Positions 36,991 through 50,500 of a DNA stretch of 64,000 nt are shown one piece after another (the first letter of the stretch is position 1; every line of letters starts with the position of its first letter). Origin of the DNA: Hydractinia symbiolongicarpus (lineage: Eukaryota; Cnidaria; Hydrozoa; Anthoathecata; Hydractiniidae); the NCBI RefSeq assembly GCF_029227915.1, contig NC_079886.1, positions 27,320,501-27,384,500 of the forward strand, read 5' to 3'. A program made the position numbers and the translations under genes. Under the pieces are notes generated by a model. That model did not search any database. It was not told the DNA's origin and worked only from the letters and a program-made list of their open reading frames with translations.

Positions 36991-39759
36991 TCGTTTGGGA
37001 AATGAGTTGACTCCCTGGGTACTTTCTTTGTATACTTTTCACTGTACGGGCCGAGTCCGTGATATACGGAAAATCGTGGGTTTTCGTTTGCCGGCGATTA
37101 AACTCCTTTTATTCAGCGTCTCATCAAAAATGAAGTCGTTTTTAAAAACTACAAGTCTTATGCGTTTTAGTGGTAAAAAATTAATTTAAAAAATCGTTCG
37201 GGAAATGAGTTTACTCCCTGGGTATTTTCTTTGTATACATTCGACTATACGGCCAAGCCCGGGATTTACGGGAAATTGCGGGTTTTCGTTTGCCGGTGAT
37301 TAAACTCCTTTTATTCAGCGTCTCATCAAAAATGAAATCGTTTTTGAAAACTACAAGTCTTATGCGTTTTAGTGGTAAAAAATTAATTTAAAAAATCGTT
37401 CGAGAAATGAGTTTACTCCCAGTTTACTTTCTTTGTATACATTTGACTATACGTGTCAAGCCCGGGATTTACGGCAAATCGCGGGTTTTCGTTTGCCGGC
37501 GATTGAACTCCTTTTATTCAGCGTCTCATAAAGAATGAAATCATTTTTGAAAACTACAAGTCTCATGCGTTTTAGTGGTGAAAAAATAATTTAAAGAATC
37601 GTTCGGGAAGTGAGTTTACTTCCTGGGTACTTTCTTTGTATACTTTTGACTATACGGGCCGAGTCCGTGATATACGGAAAATCGCGGGATTTCCTTTGCC
37701 GGCGATTAAACTCCTTTTATTCAGCGTCTCATCAAGAATGAAATCATTTTTGAAAACTACAAGTCTTATGCGTTTTAGTGGTAAAAAATTAATTTAAAAA
37801 ATCGTTCGAGAAATGAGTTTACTCCCAGTTTACTTTCTTTGTATACATTTGACTATACGGGTCAAGCCCGGGATTTACGGCAAATCGCGGGTTTTCGTTT
37901 GCCGGCGATTGAACTCCCTTTCTTCAGCGTCTCATCAAAAACGAAATCATTTTTGAAAACTACAAGTCTCATGCGTTTTAGTGGTGAAAAAATAATTTAA
38001 AGAATCGTTTGGGAAATGAGTTTACTCTCTGGGTACTTTCTTTGTATACTTTTCACTGTACGGGCCGAGTCTGTGATATACGGAATATCGCGGGATTTCG
38101 TTTGCCGGCGATTAAACTCCTTTTATTCAGCGTCTCATAAAGAATGAAATCATTTTTGAAAACTACAAGTCTCATGCGTTTTAGTGGTGAAAAAATAATT
38201 TAAAAAATCGTTCGGGAAGTGAGTTTACTTCCTGGGTACTTTCTTTGTATACTTTTGACTATACGGGCCGAGTCCGTGATATACGGAAAATCGCGGGATT
38301 TCCTTTGCCGGCGATTAAACTCCTTTTATTTAGCGTCTCATCAAGAATGAAATCATTTTTGAAAACTACAAGTCTCATGCGTTTTAGTGGTGAAAAAATA
38401 ATTTAAAGAATCGTTCGGGAAGTGAGTTTACTTCCTGGGTACTTTCTTTGTATACTTTTGACTATACGGGCCGAGTCCGGGATCTACGGGAAATTGCGGG
38501 TTTTCGTTTGCCGGCGATTAAACTCCTTTTATTCAGCGTCTCATCAAAAATGAAATCGTTTTTGAAAACTACAAGTCTTATGCGTTTTAGTGGTAAAAAA
38601 TTAATTTAAAAAATCGTTCGAGAAATGAGTTTACTCCCAGTTTACTTTCTTTGTATACATTTGACTATACGGGTCAAGCCCGGGATTTACGGCAAATCGC
38701 GGGTTTTCGTTTGCCGGCAATTGAACTCCCTTTATTCAGCGTCTCATCAAAAACGAAATCAGTTTTGAAAACTACAAGTCTCATGCGTTTTAGTGGTGAA
38801 AAAATAATTTAAAGAATCGTTTGGGAAATGAGTTGACTCCCTGGGTACTTTCTTTGTATACTTTTCACTGTACGGGCCGAGTCCGTGATATACGGAAAAT
38901 CGTGGGTTTTCGTTTGCCGGCGATTAAACTCCTTTTATTCAGCGTCTCATAAAGAATGAAATCATTTTTGAAAACTACAAGTCTCATGCGTTTTAGTGGT
39001 GAAAAAATAATTTAAAAAATCGTTCGGGAAGTGAGTTTACTTCCTGGGTACTTTCTTTGTATACTTTTGACTATACGGGCCGAGTCCGTGATATACGGAA
39101 AATCGCGGGATTTCCTTTGCCGGCGATTAAACTCCTTTTATTTAGCGTCTCATCAAGAATGAAATCATTTTTGAAAACTACAAGTCTCATGCGTTTTAGT
39201 GGTGAAAAAATAATTTAAAGAATCGTTCGGGAAGTGAGTTTACTTCCTGGGTACTTTCTTTGTATACTTTTGACTATACGGGCCGAGTCCGGGATCTACG
39301 GGAAATTGCGGGTTTTCGTTTGCCGGCGATTAAACTCCTTTTATTCAGCGTCTCATCAAAAATGAAATCGTTTTTGAAAACTACAAGTCTTATGCGTTTT
39401 AGTGGTAAAAAATTAATTTAAAAAATCGTTCGAGAAATGAGTTTACTCCCAGTTTACTTTCTTTGTATACATTTGACTATACGGGTCAAGCCCGGGATTT
39501 ACGGCAAATCGCGGGTTTTCGTTTGCCGGCAATTGAACTCCCTTTATTCAGCGTCTCATCAAAAACGAAATCAGTTTTGAAAACTACAAGTCTCATGCGT
39601 TTTAGTGGTGAAAAAATAATTTAAAGAATCGTTTGGGAAATGAGTTGACTCCCTGGGTACTTTCTTTGTATACTTTTCACTGTACGGGCCGAGTCCGTGA
39701 TATACGGAAAATCGTGGGTTTTCGTTTGCCGGCGATTAAACTCCTTTTATTCTGCGTCT
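36991..39759 (+). repeat. 13-monomer register with a nested 4-monomer duplication, 812 bp
   Basis: The GAGTTGACTCCC monomer near 37004 recurs near 39642 (offset 2638 = 13x203-1) and also near 38830. Inside lies a perfect-register pair, 38136-38947 and 38948-39759, offset 812 = 4x203. The pair shares TATTTAGCGTCTC, CCGGGATCTACGG and the rare ATCAGTTTTGAAAAC (near 38758 and 39570). Confidence 0.88.
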
Positions 39760-42000
39760 CCTCAAAAATGAAGTCGTTTTTAAAAACTACAAGTTTTATG
39801 CGTTTTAGTGGTAAAAAATTAATTTAAAAAATCGTTCGGGAAATGAGTTTACTGCCAGTTTACTTTCTTTGTATACATTTGACTATACGGATCAAGCCCG
39901 GGATTTACGGGAAATCGCGGGTTTTCGTTTGCCGGCGATTAAACTCCTTTTATTCAGCGTCTCATCAAAAATGAAATCGTTTTTGTAAACTACAAGTCTC
40001 ATGGGTTTTAATGGTAAAAAATTAATTTAAAAAATCGTTCGGGAAATGAGTTTACTCACAGTTTACTTTCCTTGTATACATTTGACTATACGGGTAAAGC
40101 CCGGGATTTACGGCAAATCGCGGGTTTTCGTTTGCCGGCGATTAAACTCCTTTTATTCAGCGTCTCATCAAAAATGAAATCAATTTTGAAAACTACAAGT
40201 CTCATGCGTTTTAGTCGTGAAGAAATAATTTAAAAAATCGTTCGGCAAATGAGTTTACTCCCTGGGTATTTTCTTTGTATACATTCGACTATACGGCCAA
40301 GCCCGGGATTTACGGGAAATCGTGGGTTTTCGTTTGCCGGCGATTGAACTCCTTTTATTCAGCGTCTCATCAAAAACGAAATCGTTTTTGAAAACTACAA
40401 GTCTTATGCGTTTTAGTGGTAAAAAATTAATTTAAAAAATCGTTCGGGAAATGAGTTTACTCCCAGTTTACTTTGTTTGTATACATTTGACTATACGGGT
40501 GAAGCCCGGGATTTACGGCATATCGCGGGTTTTCGTTTGCCGGCGATTAAACTCCTTTTATTCAGCGTCTCATCAAAAATGAAGACATTTTTGGAAACTA
40601 CAAGTCTCATGCGTTTTAGTGGTGAAGAAATAATTTAAAAAATCGTTCGGCAAATGAGTTTACTCCCTGGGTATTTTCTTTGTATACATTCGACTATACG
40701 GCCAAGCCCGGGATTTACGGGAAATCGCGGGTTTTCGTTTGCCGGCGATTAAACTCCCTTTATTCAGCGTCTCATCAAAAACGAAATCATTTTTCAAGTC
40801 TCATGCATTTTAGTGGTGAAGAAATAATTTAAAAAATCGTTCGGCAAATGAGTTTACTCCCTGGGTATTTTCTTTGTATACATTCGACTATACGGCCAAG
40901 CCCGGGATTTACGGCAAATGGCGGGTTTTCGTTTGCCGGCGATTAAACTCCTTTTCTTCAGCGTCTCATCAAAAATGAAATCATTTTTAAAAACTACAAG
41001 TCTTATGCGTTTTAGTGGTAAAAAATTAATTTAAAAAATCGTTCGGGAAATGAGTTTACTGCCAGTTTACTTTCTTTGTATACATTTGACTATACGGATC
41101 AAGCCCGGGATTTACGGGAAATCGCGGGTTTTCGTTTGCCGGCGATTAAACTCCTTTTATTCAGCGTCTCATCAAAAATGAAATCGTTTTTGAAAACTAC
41201 AAGTCTTATGCGCTTTAGTGGTAAAAAATTAATTTAAAAAATCGTTCGGGAAATGAGTTTACTGCCAGTTTACTTTCTTTGTATACATTTGACTATACGG
41301 ATCAAGCCCGGGATTTACGGGAAATCGCGGGTTTTCGTTTGCCGGCGATTAAACTCCTTTTATTCAGCGTCTCATCAAAAATGAAATCGTTTTTGAAAAC
41401 TACAAGTCTCATGGGTATTAATGGTAAAAAATTAATTTAAAAAATCGTTCGGGAAATGAGTTTACTCACGGTTTACTTTCCTTGTATACATTTGACTATA
41501 CGGGTCAAGCCCGGGATTTACGGCAAATCGCGGGTTTTCGTTTGCCGGCGATTAAACTCCTTTTATTCAGCGTCTCATCAAAAATGAAATCATTTTTGAA
41601 AACTACAAGTCTCATGCGTTTTAGTGGTGAAGAAATAATTTAAAAAATCGTTCGGCAAATGAGTTTACTCCCTGGGTATTTTCTTTGTATACATTCGACT
41701 ATACGGCCAAGCCCGGGATTTGCGGGAAATCGCGGGTTTTCGTTTGCCGGCGATTAAACTCCCTTTATTCAGCGTCTCATCAGAAACGAAATCATTTTTC
41801 AAGTCTCATGCGTTTTAGTGGTGAAGAAATAATTTAAAATATCGTTCGGCAAATGAGTTTACTCCCTGGGTATTTTCTTTGTATACATTCGACTATACGG
41901 CCAAGCCCGGGATTTACGGCAAATCGCGGGTTTTCGTTTGCCGGCGATTAAACTCCTTTTATTCAGCGTCTCATCAAAAATGAAATAGTTTTTGAAAACT
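39760..42000 (+). repeat. 5-monomer duplication tagged by an 8 bp deletion
   Basis: Two monomers lack about 8 bp between the dyad and CAAGTCTC, leaving ATTTTTCAAGTC. They lie near 40795 and 41800, about 1005 bp apart (five monomers, one of them shortened). The surrounding monomers match in order: CTGCCAGTTTAC, TACGGATCAAGCC, CATGGGT(T/A)TTAATGG and ACTCCCTTTATTC. Two adjacent CTGCCAGTTTAC monomers near 41059 and 41262 form a further near-identical pair. Confidence 0.8.
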
Positions 42001-44579
42001 ACAAGTCTCATGCGTTTTAGTGGTGAAGAAATAAAGAATCGTTCGGGAAGTGACTTTACTCCCTGGGTATTTTCTTTGTATACATTCGACTATACGGCTA
42101 AGCCCGGGATTTACGGGAAATCGCGGGTTTTCATTGGCCGGCGATTAAACTCCTTTTATTCAGCGTCTCATCAAAAACGAAATCATTTTTGAAAACTACA
42201 AGTCTCATGCGTTTTAGTGGTGAAAACATAATATAAAAAATCGTTCGGGAAATGAGTTTACTCCCAGTTTACTTTCTTTGTATACATTTGACTATACGGG
42301 TCAAGCCCGGGATTTACGGCAAATGGCGGGTTTTCGTTTGCCGGCGATTAAACTCCTTTTATTCAGCGTCTCATCAAAAATGAAATCATTTTTGAGAACT
42401 ACAAGTCTCATGCGTTTTAGTGGTGAAAACATAATTTAAAGAATCGTTTGGGAAATGAGTTTACTCCCTGGGTACTTTCTTTGTATACTTTTCACTGTAC
42501 GGGCAGAGTCCGTGCTATACGGAAAATCGCGGGTTTTCGTTTGCCGGCGATTAAACTCCTTTTATTCAGCGTCTCATCAAAAATGAAATCATTTTTAAAA
42601 ACTACAAGTCTTATGCATTTTAGTGGTGAAAAAATAATTTAAAGAATCGTTCGGGAAGTGAGTTTACTCCCTGGGTACTTTCTTTGTATCCTTTTGACTA
42701 TACGGGCCGAGTCCGGGGTTTATCGGGAAATTGCGCGTTTTCGTTTGCCGGCGATTAAACTCCTTTTATTCAGCGTCTCATCAAAAATGAAATCGTTTTT
42801 GAAAACTACAAGTCTTATGCGCTTTAGTGGTAAAAAATTAATTTAAAAAATCGTTCGGGAAATGAGTTTACTCCCAGTTTACTTTCTTTGTATATATTTG
42901 ACTATACGGGTTAAGCCCGGAATTTACGGCAAATTGCGGGTTTTCGTTTGCCGGCGATCAAACTCCTTTTATTCAGCGTCTCATCAAAAATGAAATCATT
43001 TTTGAAAACTACAAGTCTCGTGCGTTTTAGTGGTAAAGAAATAATTTAAAAAATCGTTCGTCAAATGAGTTTACTCCCTGGTTACTTTCTTTGTATACAT
43101 TCGACTATACGGGTCAAGCCCGTGATTTACGGCAAATCGCGGGTTTTCGTTTGCCGGCGATTAAACTCCTTTTATTCAGCGTCTCATCAAAAATGAAATC
43201 ATTTTTGAAAACTACAAGTCTCATGCGTTTTAGTGGTGAAGAAATAATTTAAAAAATCGTTCAGGAAATGAGTTTACTCCCCGGGTATTTTCTTTGTATA
43301 CATTCGACTATACGGCCAAGCCCGGGATTTACGGGAAATCGCGGGTTTTCATTGGCCGGCAATTAAACTCCTTTTATTCAGCGTCTCATCAAAAACGAAA
43401 TCATTTTTGAAAACTACAAGTCTCATGCGTTTTAGTGGTGAAAACATAATATAAAAAATCGTTCGTTAAATGAGTTTACTCCCAGTTTACTTTCTTTGTA
43501 TACATTTGACTATACGGGTCAAGCCCGGGATTTACGGCAAATCGCGGGTTTTCGTTGGCCGGCGATTAAACTCCTTTTATTCAGCGTCTCATCAAAAATG
43601 AAATCATTTTTAAAAACTACAAGTCTCATGCGTTTTAGTGGTGAAGAAATAATTTAAAAAATCGTTCGGAAAATGAGTTTACTCCCTGGGTATTTTCTTT
43701 GTATACATTCGACTATACGTCCAAGCCCGGGATTTACGGCAAATCGCGGGTTTTCGTTTGCCGGCGATTAAATTTCTTTTATTCAGCGTCTCATCAAAAA
43801 TGAAATCATTTTTGAAAACTACAAGTCTCATGCGTTTTAGTGGTGAAAAATAATTTAAAGAATCGTTCGGGAAATGCGTTTACTCCCTGGGTACTTTCTT
43901 TGTGTACTTTTGACTATACGGGCCGAGTCTGGGATTTACGGGAAATCGCGGGTTTTCGTTTGCCGGCGATTAAACTCCTTTTATTCAGCGTCTCATAAAA
44001 AAAGAAATCATTTTTGAAAACTACAAGTCTCGTGCGTCTTAGTGGTGAAGAAATAATTTAAAAAATCGTTCGGGAAATATGTTTACTCCCTGGGTACTTT
44101 CTTTGTATACATTTGACTATACGGGCCAAGCCCGGGATTTACGGGAAATCGCGGGTTTTCGTTTACCGGCGATTAAATTTCTTTTATTCAGCGTCTCATC
44201 AAAAATGAAATCATTTTTGAAAACTACAAGTCTCTTGCGTTTTAATGGTGAAATAATAATTTAAAGAATCGTTCGGGAAATGAGTTTACTCCCTGGGTAC
44301 TTTCTTTGTATACTTTTGACTATACGGGTCGAGTCCTGGATTTACGGGAAATTGCGGGTTTTTCTTTGCCGGAGATTAAACTCCTTTTATTCAGCGTCTC
44401 ATCAAAAACAAAATCATTTTTGAAAACTACAAGTCTCATACGTTTTAGTGGTGAAAAAATAATTTAAAAAATCGTTCGGAAAATGAGTTTACTCCCAGTT
44501 TACTTTCTTTGTATACATTCGACTATACGGGTCAAGCCCGGGATTTACGGCAAATCGCGGGTTTTCGTTTGCCGGCGAT
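42001..44579 (+). repeat. Transition zone with a weak HOR register
   Basis: Most monomers here have no close twin within a few kb, except for a 4-monomer echo of 811 bp (GAAATGCGTTTAC at 43871 and 44682) and a 19-monomer match of 43.11-43.45 kb to 46.96-47.3 kb (offset 3848). The monomer near 42034 has a roughly 5 bp deletion (GAAATAAAGAATCG). A one-base insertion lies near 42722 (TTTATCGGG). Confidence 0.75.
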
Positions 44580-47500
44580 TAAACTCCTTTTATTCAGCGT
44601 CTCATCAAAAATGAAATCATTTTTGAAAACTACAAGTCTCATGCGTTTTAGTGGTGAAAAATAATTTAAAGAATCGTTCGGGAAATGCGTTTACTCCCTG
44701 GGTACTTTCTTTGTGTACTTTTGACTATACGGGCCGAGTCTGGGATTTACGGGAAATCGCGGGTTTTCGTTTGCCGGCGATTAAACTCCTTTTATTCAGC
44801 GTCTCATAAAAAAAGAAATCATTTTTGAAAACTACAAGTCTCGTGCGTCTTAGTGGTGAAGAAATAATTTAAAAAATCGTTCGGGAAATAAGTTTACTCC
44901 CTGGGTACTTTCTTTGTATACATTTGACTATACGGGCCAAGCCCGGGATTTACGGGAAATCGCGGGTTTTCGTTTACCGGCGATTAAATTTCTTTTATTC
45001 AGCGTCTCATCAAGAATGAAATCATTTTTGAAAACTACAAGTCTCATGCGTTTTAATGGTGAAATAATAATTTAAAGAATCGTTCAGGAAATGAGTTTAC
45101 TCCCTGGGTACTTTCTTTGTATACTTTTGACTATACGGGTCGAGTCCTGGATTTACGGGAAATTGCGGGTTTTTCTTTGCCGGATATTAAACTCCTTTTA
45201 TTCAGCGTCTCATCAAAAATGAAATCATTTTTGAAAACTACAAGTCTCATGCGTTTTAGTGGTGAAGAAATAATTTAAAAAATCGCTCGGGAAATGAGTT
45301 TACTCCCTGGGTAATTTCTTTGTATACATTCGACTATACGGCCAAGCCCGGGATTTACGGGAAATCGCGGGTTTTCGTTTGCCGGCGATTAAACTCCTTT
45401 TATTCAGCGTCTCATCAAAAACGAAATCATTTTTGAAAACTACAAGTCTCATGCGTTTTAGTGTTGAAAAATAATTTAAAGAATCGTTCAGGAAGTGAGT
45501 TTACTCCCTGGGTACTTTCTTTGTATACATTTGACTATACGGGCCAAGCCCGGGATTTACGGGAAATCGCGGGTTTTCGTTTACCGGCGATTAAATTTCT
45601 TTTATTCAGCGTCTCATCAAAAATGAAATCATTTTTGAAAACTACAAGTCTCATGCGTTTTAATGGTGAAATAATAATTTAAAGAATCGTTCGGGAAATG
45701 AGTTTACTCCCTGGGTACTTTCTTTGTATACTTTTGACTATACGGGTCGAGTCCTTGATTTACGGGAAATTGCGGGTTTTCGTTTGCCGGCGATTAAACT
45801 CCTTTTATTCAGCGTCTCATCAAAAATGAAATCGTTTTTGAAAACTACAAGTCTTATGCGTTTTAGTGGTGAAAAAATAATTTAAAAAATCGCTCGGGAA
45901 ATGAGTTTACTCCTGGGTACTTTCTTTGTATACATTCGACTATGCGGGCCGATTCCAGGATATACGGGAAATCGCAGGTTTTCGTTTGCCGGCGATTAAA
46001 CTCCTTTTATTCAGCGTCTCATCAAAAATGAAATCATTTTTAAAAACTACAAGTCTCATGCGTTTTAGTGGTGAAAAAATAATTAAAAGAATCGTTCGGG
46101 AAATGAGTTTACTCCCTGGGTACTTTCATTGTATACTTTTGACTATACGGGCCGAGTCCTGGATTTACGGGAAATTGCGGGTTTTCGTTTGCCGGCGATT
46201 AAACTCCTTTTATTCAGCGTCTCATCAATAATGAAATCGTTTTTGAAAACTACAAGTCTTATGCGTTTTAGTGGTAAAAAATTAATTAAAAAAATCGTTC
46301 GGGAAATGAGTTTACTCCCTGGGTACTTTCTTTGTATACATTTGACTATACGGGCCAAGCCCGGGATTTACGGGAAATCGCGGGTTTTCGTTTACCGGCG
46401 ATTAAATTTCTTTTATTCAGCGTCTCATCAAAAATGAAATCATTTTTGAAAACTACAAGTCTCATGCGTTTTAGTCGTGAAAAAATAATTTAAAAAATCG
46501 TTCGGGAAATGAGTTTACTCCTGGGTACTTTCTTTGTATACATTCGACTATACGGGCCGATTCCAGGATATACGGGAAATCGCGGGTTTTCGTTTGCCGG
46601 CGATTAAACTCCTTTTATTCAGCGTCTCATCAAAAATGAAATCATTTTTGAAAACTACAAGTCTCATGCGTTTTAATGGTGAAAAAATAATTTAAAGAAT
46701 CGTTCTGGAAATGAGTTTACTCCCTGGGTACTTTCTTTGTATACTTTTGACTATACGGGCCGAGTCCTGGATTTACGGGAAATTGCGGGTTTTCGTTTGC
46801 CGGCGATTAAAATCCTTTTATTCAGCGTCTCATCAAAAATGAAATCGTTTTTGAAAACTACAAGTCTTATGCGTTTTAGTGGTGAAAAAATAATTTAAAA
46901 AATCGTTCGGGAAATGAGTTTACTTCTGGGTACTTTCTTTGTATACATTCGACTATACGGGTCAAGCCCGTGATTTACGGCAAATCGCGGGTTTTCGTTT
47001 GCTGGCGATTAAACTCCTTTTATTCAGCGTCTCATCAAAAATGAAATCATTTTTGAAAACTACAAGTCTCATGCGTTTTAGTGGTGAAGAAATAATTTAA
47101 AAAATCGTTCAGGAAATGAGTTTACTCCCCGGGTATTTTCTTTGTATACATTCGACTATACGGCCAAGCCCGGGATTTACGGGAAATCGCGGGTTTTCAT
47201 TGGCCGGCGATTAAACTCCTTTTATTCAGCGTCTCATCAAAAACGAAATCATTTTTGAAAACTACAAGTCTCATGCGTTTTAGTGGTGAAAACATAATAT
47301 AAAAAATCGTTCGTTAAATGAGTTTACTCCCAGTTTACTTTCTTTGTATACATTTGACTATACGGGTCAAGCCCGGGATTTACGGCAAATCGCGGGTTTT
47401 CGTTGGCCGGCGATTAAACTCCTTTTATTCAGCGTCTCATCAAAAACGAAATCATTTTTGAAAACTACAAGTCTCATGCGTTTTAGTGGTGAAAAAATAA

Positions 47501-50500
47501 TTTAAAAAATCGTTCGGGAAATGAGTTTACTGCCAGTTTACTTTCTTTGTATGCATTCGACTATACGGGTCAAGCCCGGGATTTACGGCAAATCGCGGGT
47601 TTTCGTTTGCCGGCGATTAAACTCCTTTTATTCAGCGTCTCATCAAAAATGAAATCATTTTTGAAAACTACAAGTCTCATGCGTTTTAGTGGTGAAGAAA
47701 TAATTTAAAAAATCGTTCGGAAAATGAGTTTACTCCCTGGGTATTTTCTTTGTATACATTCGACTATACGGCCAAGCCCGGGATTTACGGGAAATCGCGG
47801 GTTTTCGTTTGCCGGCGATTAAACTCCTTTTATTCAGCGTCTCATCAAAAACGAAATCATTTTTATAAACTACAAGTCTCATGCGTTTTAGTGGTGAAAA
47901 ATAATTTAAAGAATCGTTCGGGAAATGAGTTTACTCCCTGGGTACTTTCTTTGTATACATTTGACTATACGGGCCAAGCCCGGGATTTACGGGAAATCGC
48001 GGGTTTTCGTTGGCCGGCGATTAAACTCCTTTTATTCAGCGTCTCATCAAAAATGAAATCATTTTTGAAAACTACAAGTCTCATGCGTTTTAGTGGTAAA
48101 AAATAATTTAAAGAATCGTTCGGGAAATGCGTTTACTCCCTGGGTACTTTCTTTGTGTACTTTTGACTATACGGGCCGAGTCTGGGATTTACGGGAAATC
48201 GCGGGTTTTCGTTTGCCGGCGATTAAACTCCTTTTATTCAGCGTCTCATAAAAAAAGAAATCATTTTTGAAAACTACAAGTCTCGTGCGTCTTAGTGGTG
48301 AAGAAATAATTTAAAAAATCGTTCGGGAAATAAGTTTACTCCCTGGGTACTTTCTTTGTATACATTTGACTATACGGGCCAAGCCCGGGATTTACGGGAA
48401 ATCGCGGGTTTTCGTTTACCGGCGATTAAATTTCTTTTATTCAGCGTCTCATCAAAAATGAAATCATTTTTGAAAACTACAAGTCTCATGCGTTTTAATG
48501 GTGAAATAATAATTTAAAGAATCGTTCAGGAAATGAGTTTACTCCCTGGGTACTTTCTTTGTATACTTTTGACTATACGGGTCGAGTCCTGGATTTACGG
48601 GAAATTGCGGGTTTTTCTTTGCCGGAGATTAAACTCCTTTTATTCAGCGTCTCATCAAAAATGAAATCATTTTTGAAAACTGCAAGTCTCATGCGTTTTA
48701 GTGGTGAAGAAATAATTTAAAAAATCGTTCGGGAAATGAGTTTACTCCCTGGGTAATTTCTTTGTATACATTCGACTATACGGCCAAGCCCGGGATTTAC
48801 GGGAAATCGCGGGTTTTCGTTTGCCGGCGATTAAACTCCTTTTATTCAGCGTCTCATCAAAAACGAAATCATTTTTGAAAACTACAAGTCTCATGCGTTT
48901 TAGTGTTGAAAAATAATTTAAAGAATCGTTCAGGAAGTGAGTTTACTCCCTGGGTACTTTCTTTGTATACATTTGACTATACGGGCCAAGCCCGGGATTT
49001 ACGGGAAATCGCGGGTTTTCGTTTACCGGCGATTAAATTTCTTTTATTCAGCGTCTCATCAAAAATGAAATCATTTTTGAAAACTACAAGTCTCATGCGT
49101 TTTAATGGTGAAATAATAATTTAAAGAATCGTTCGGGAAATGAGTTTACTCCCTGGGTACTTTCTTTGTATACTTTTGACTATACGGGTCGAGTCCTGGA
49201 TTTACGGGAAATTGCGGGTTTTCGTTTGCCGGCGATTAAACTCCTTTTATTCAGCGTCTCATCAAAAATGAAATCGTTTTTGAAAACTACAAGTCTTATG
49301 CGTTTTAGTGGTGAAAAAATAATTTAAAAAATCGCTCGGGAAATGAGTTTACTCCTGGGTACTTTCTTTGTATACATTCGACTATGCGGGCCGATTCCAG
49401 GATATACGGGAAATCGCAGGTTTTCGTTTGCCGGCGATTAAACTCCTTTTATTCAGCGTCTCATCAAAAATGAAATCATTTTTAAAAACTACAAGTCTCA
49501 TGCGTTTTAGTGGTGAAAAAATAATTAAAAGAATCGTTCGGGAAATGAGTTTACTCCCTGGGTACTTTCATTGTATACTTTTGACTATACGGGCCGAGTC
49601 CTGGATTTACGGGAAATTGCGGGTTTTCGTTTGCCGGCGATTAAACTCCTTTTATTCAGCGTCTCATCAATAATGAAATCGTTTTTGAAAACTACAAGTC
49701 TTATGCGTTTTAGTGGTAAAAAATTAATTTAAAAAATCGTTCGGGAAATGAGTTTACTCCCTGGGTACTTTCTTTGTATACATTTGACTATACGGGCCAA
49801 GCCCGGGATTTACGGGAAATCGCGGGTTTTCGTTTACCTGCGATTAAATTTCTTTTATTCAGCGTCTCATCAAAAATGAAATCATTTTTGAAAACTACAA
49901 GTCTCATGCGTTTTAGTGGTGAAAAAATAATTTAAAAAATCGTTCGGGAAATGAGTTTACTCCTGGGTACTTTCTTTGTATACATTCGACTATACGGGCC
50001 GATTCCAGGATATACGGGAAATCGCGGGTTTTCGTTTGCCGGCGATTAAACTCCTTTTATTCAGCGTCTCATCAAAAATGAAATCATTTTTGAAAACTAC
50101 AAGTCTCATGCGTTTTAATGGTGAAAAAATAATTTAAAGAATCGTTCTGGAAATGAGTTTACTCCCTGGGTACTTTCTTTGTATACTTTTGACTATACGG
50201 GCCGAGTCCTGGATTTACGGGAAATTGCGGGTTTTCGTTTGCCGGCGATTAAACTCCTTTTATTCAGCGTCTCATCAAAAATGAAATCGTTTTTGAAAAC
50301 TACAAGTCTTATGCGTTTTAGTGGTGAAAAAATAATTTAAAAAATCGTTCGGGAAATGAGTTTACTTCTGGGTACTTTCTTTGTATACATTCGACTATAC
50401 GGGTCAAGCCCGTGATTTACGGCAAATCGCGGGTTTTCGTTTGCCGGCGATTAAACTCCTTTTATTCAGCGTCTCATCAAAAATGAAATCATTTTTGAAA

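Noticed and set aside
46143-46358. Minus-strand open frame of 71 codons (and the 65-codon ones near 48 and 2890)
   Set aside because: They are antisense read-throughs of satellite monomers. The two 65-codon frames are identical because they lie 2842 bp apart in duplicated DNA.
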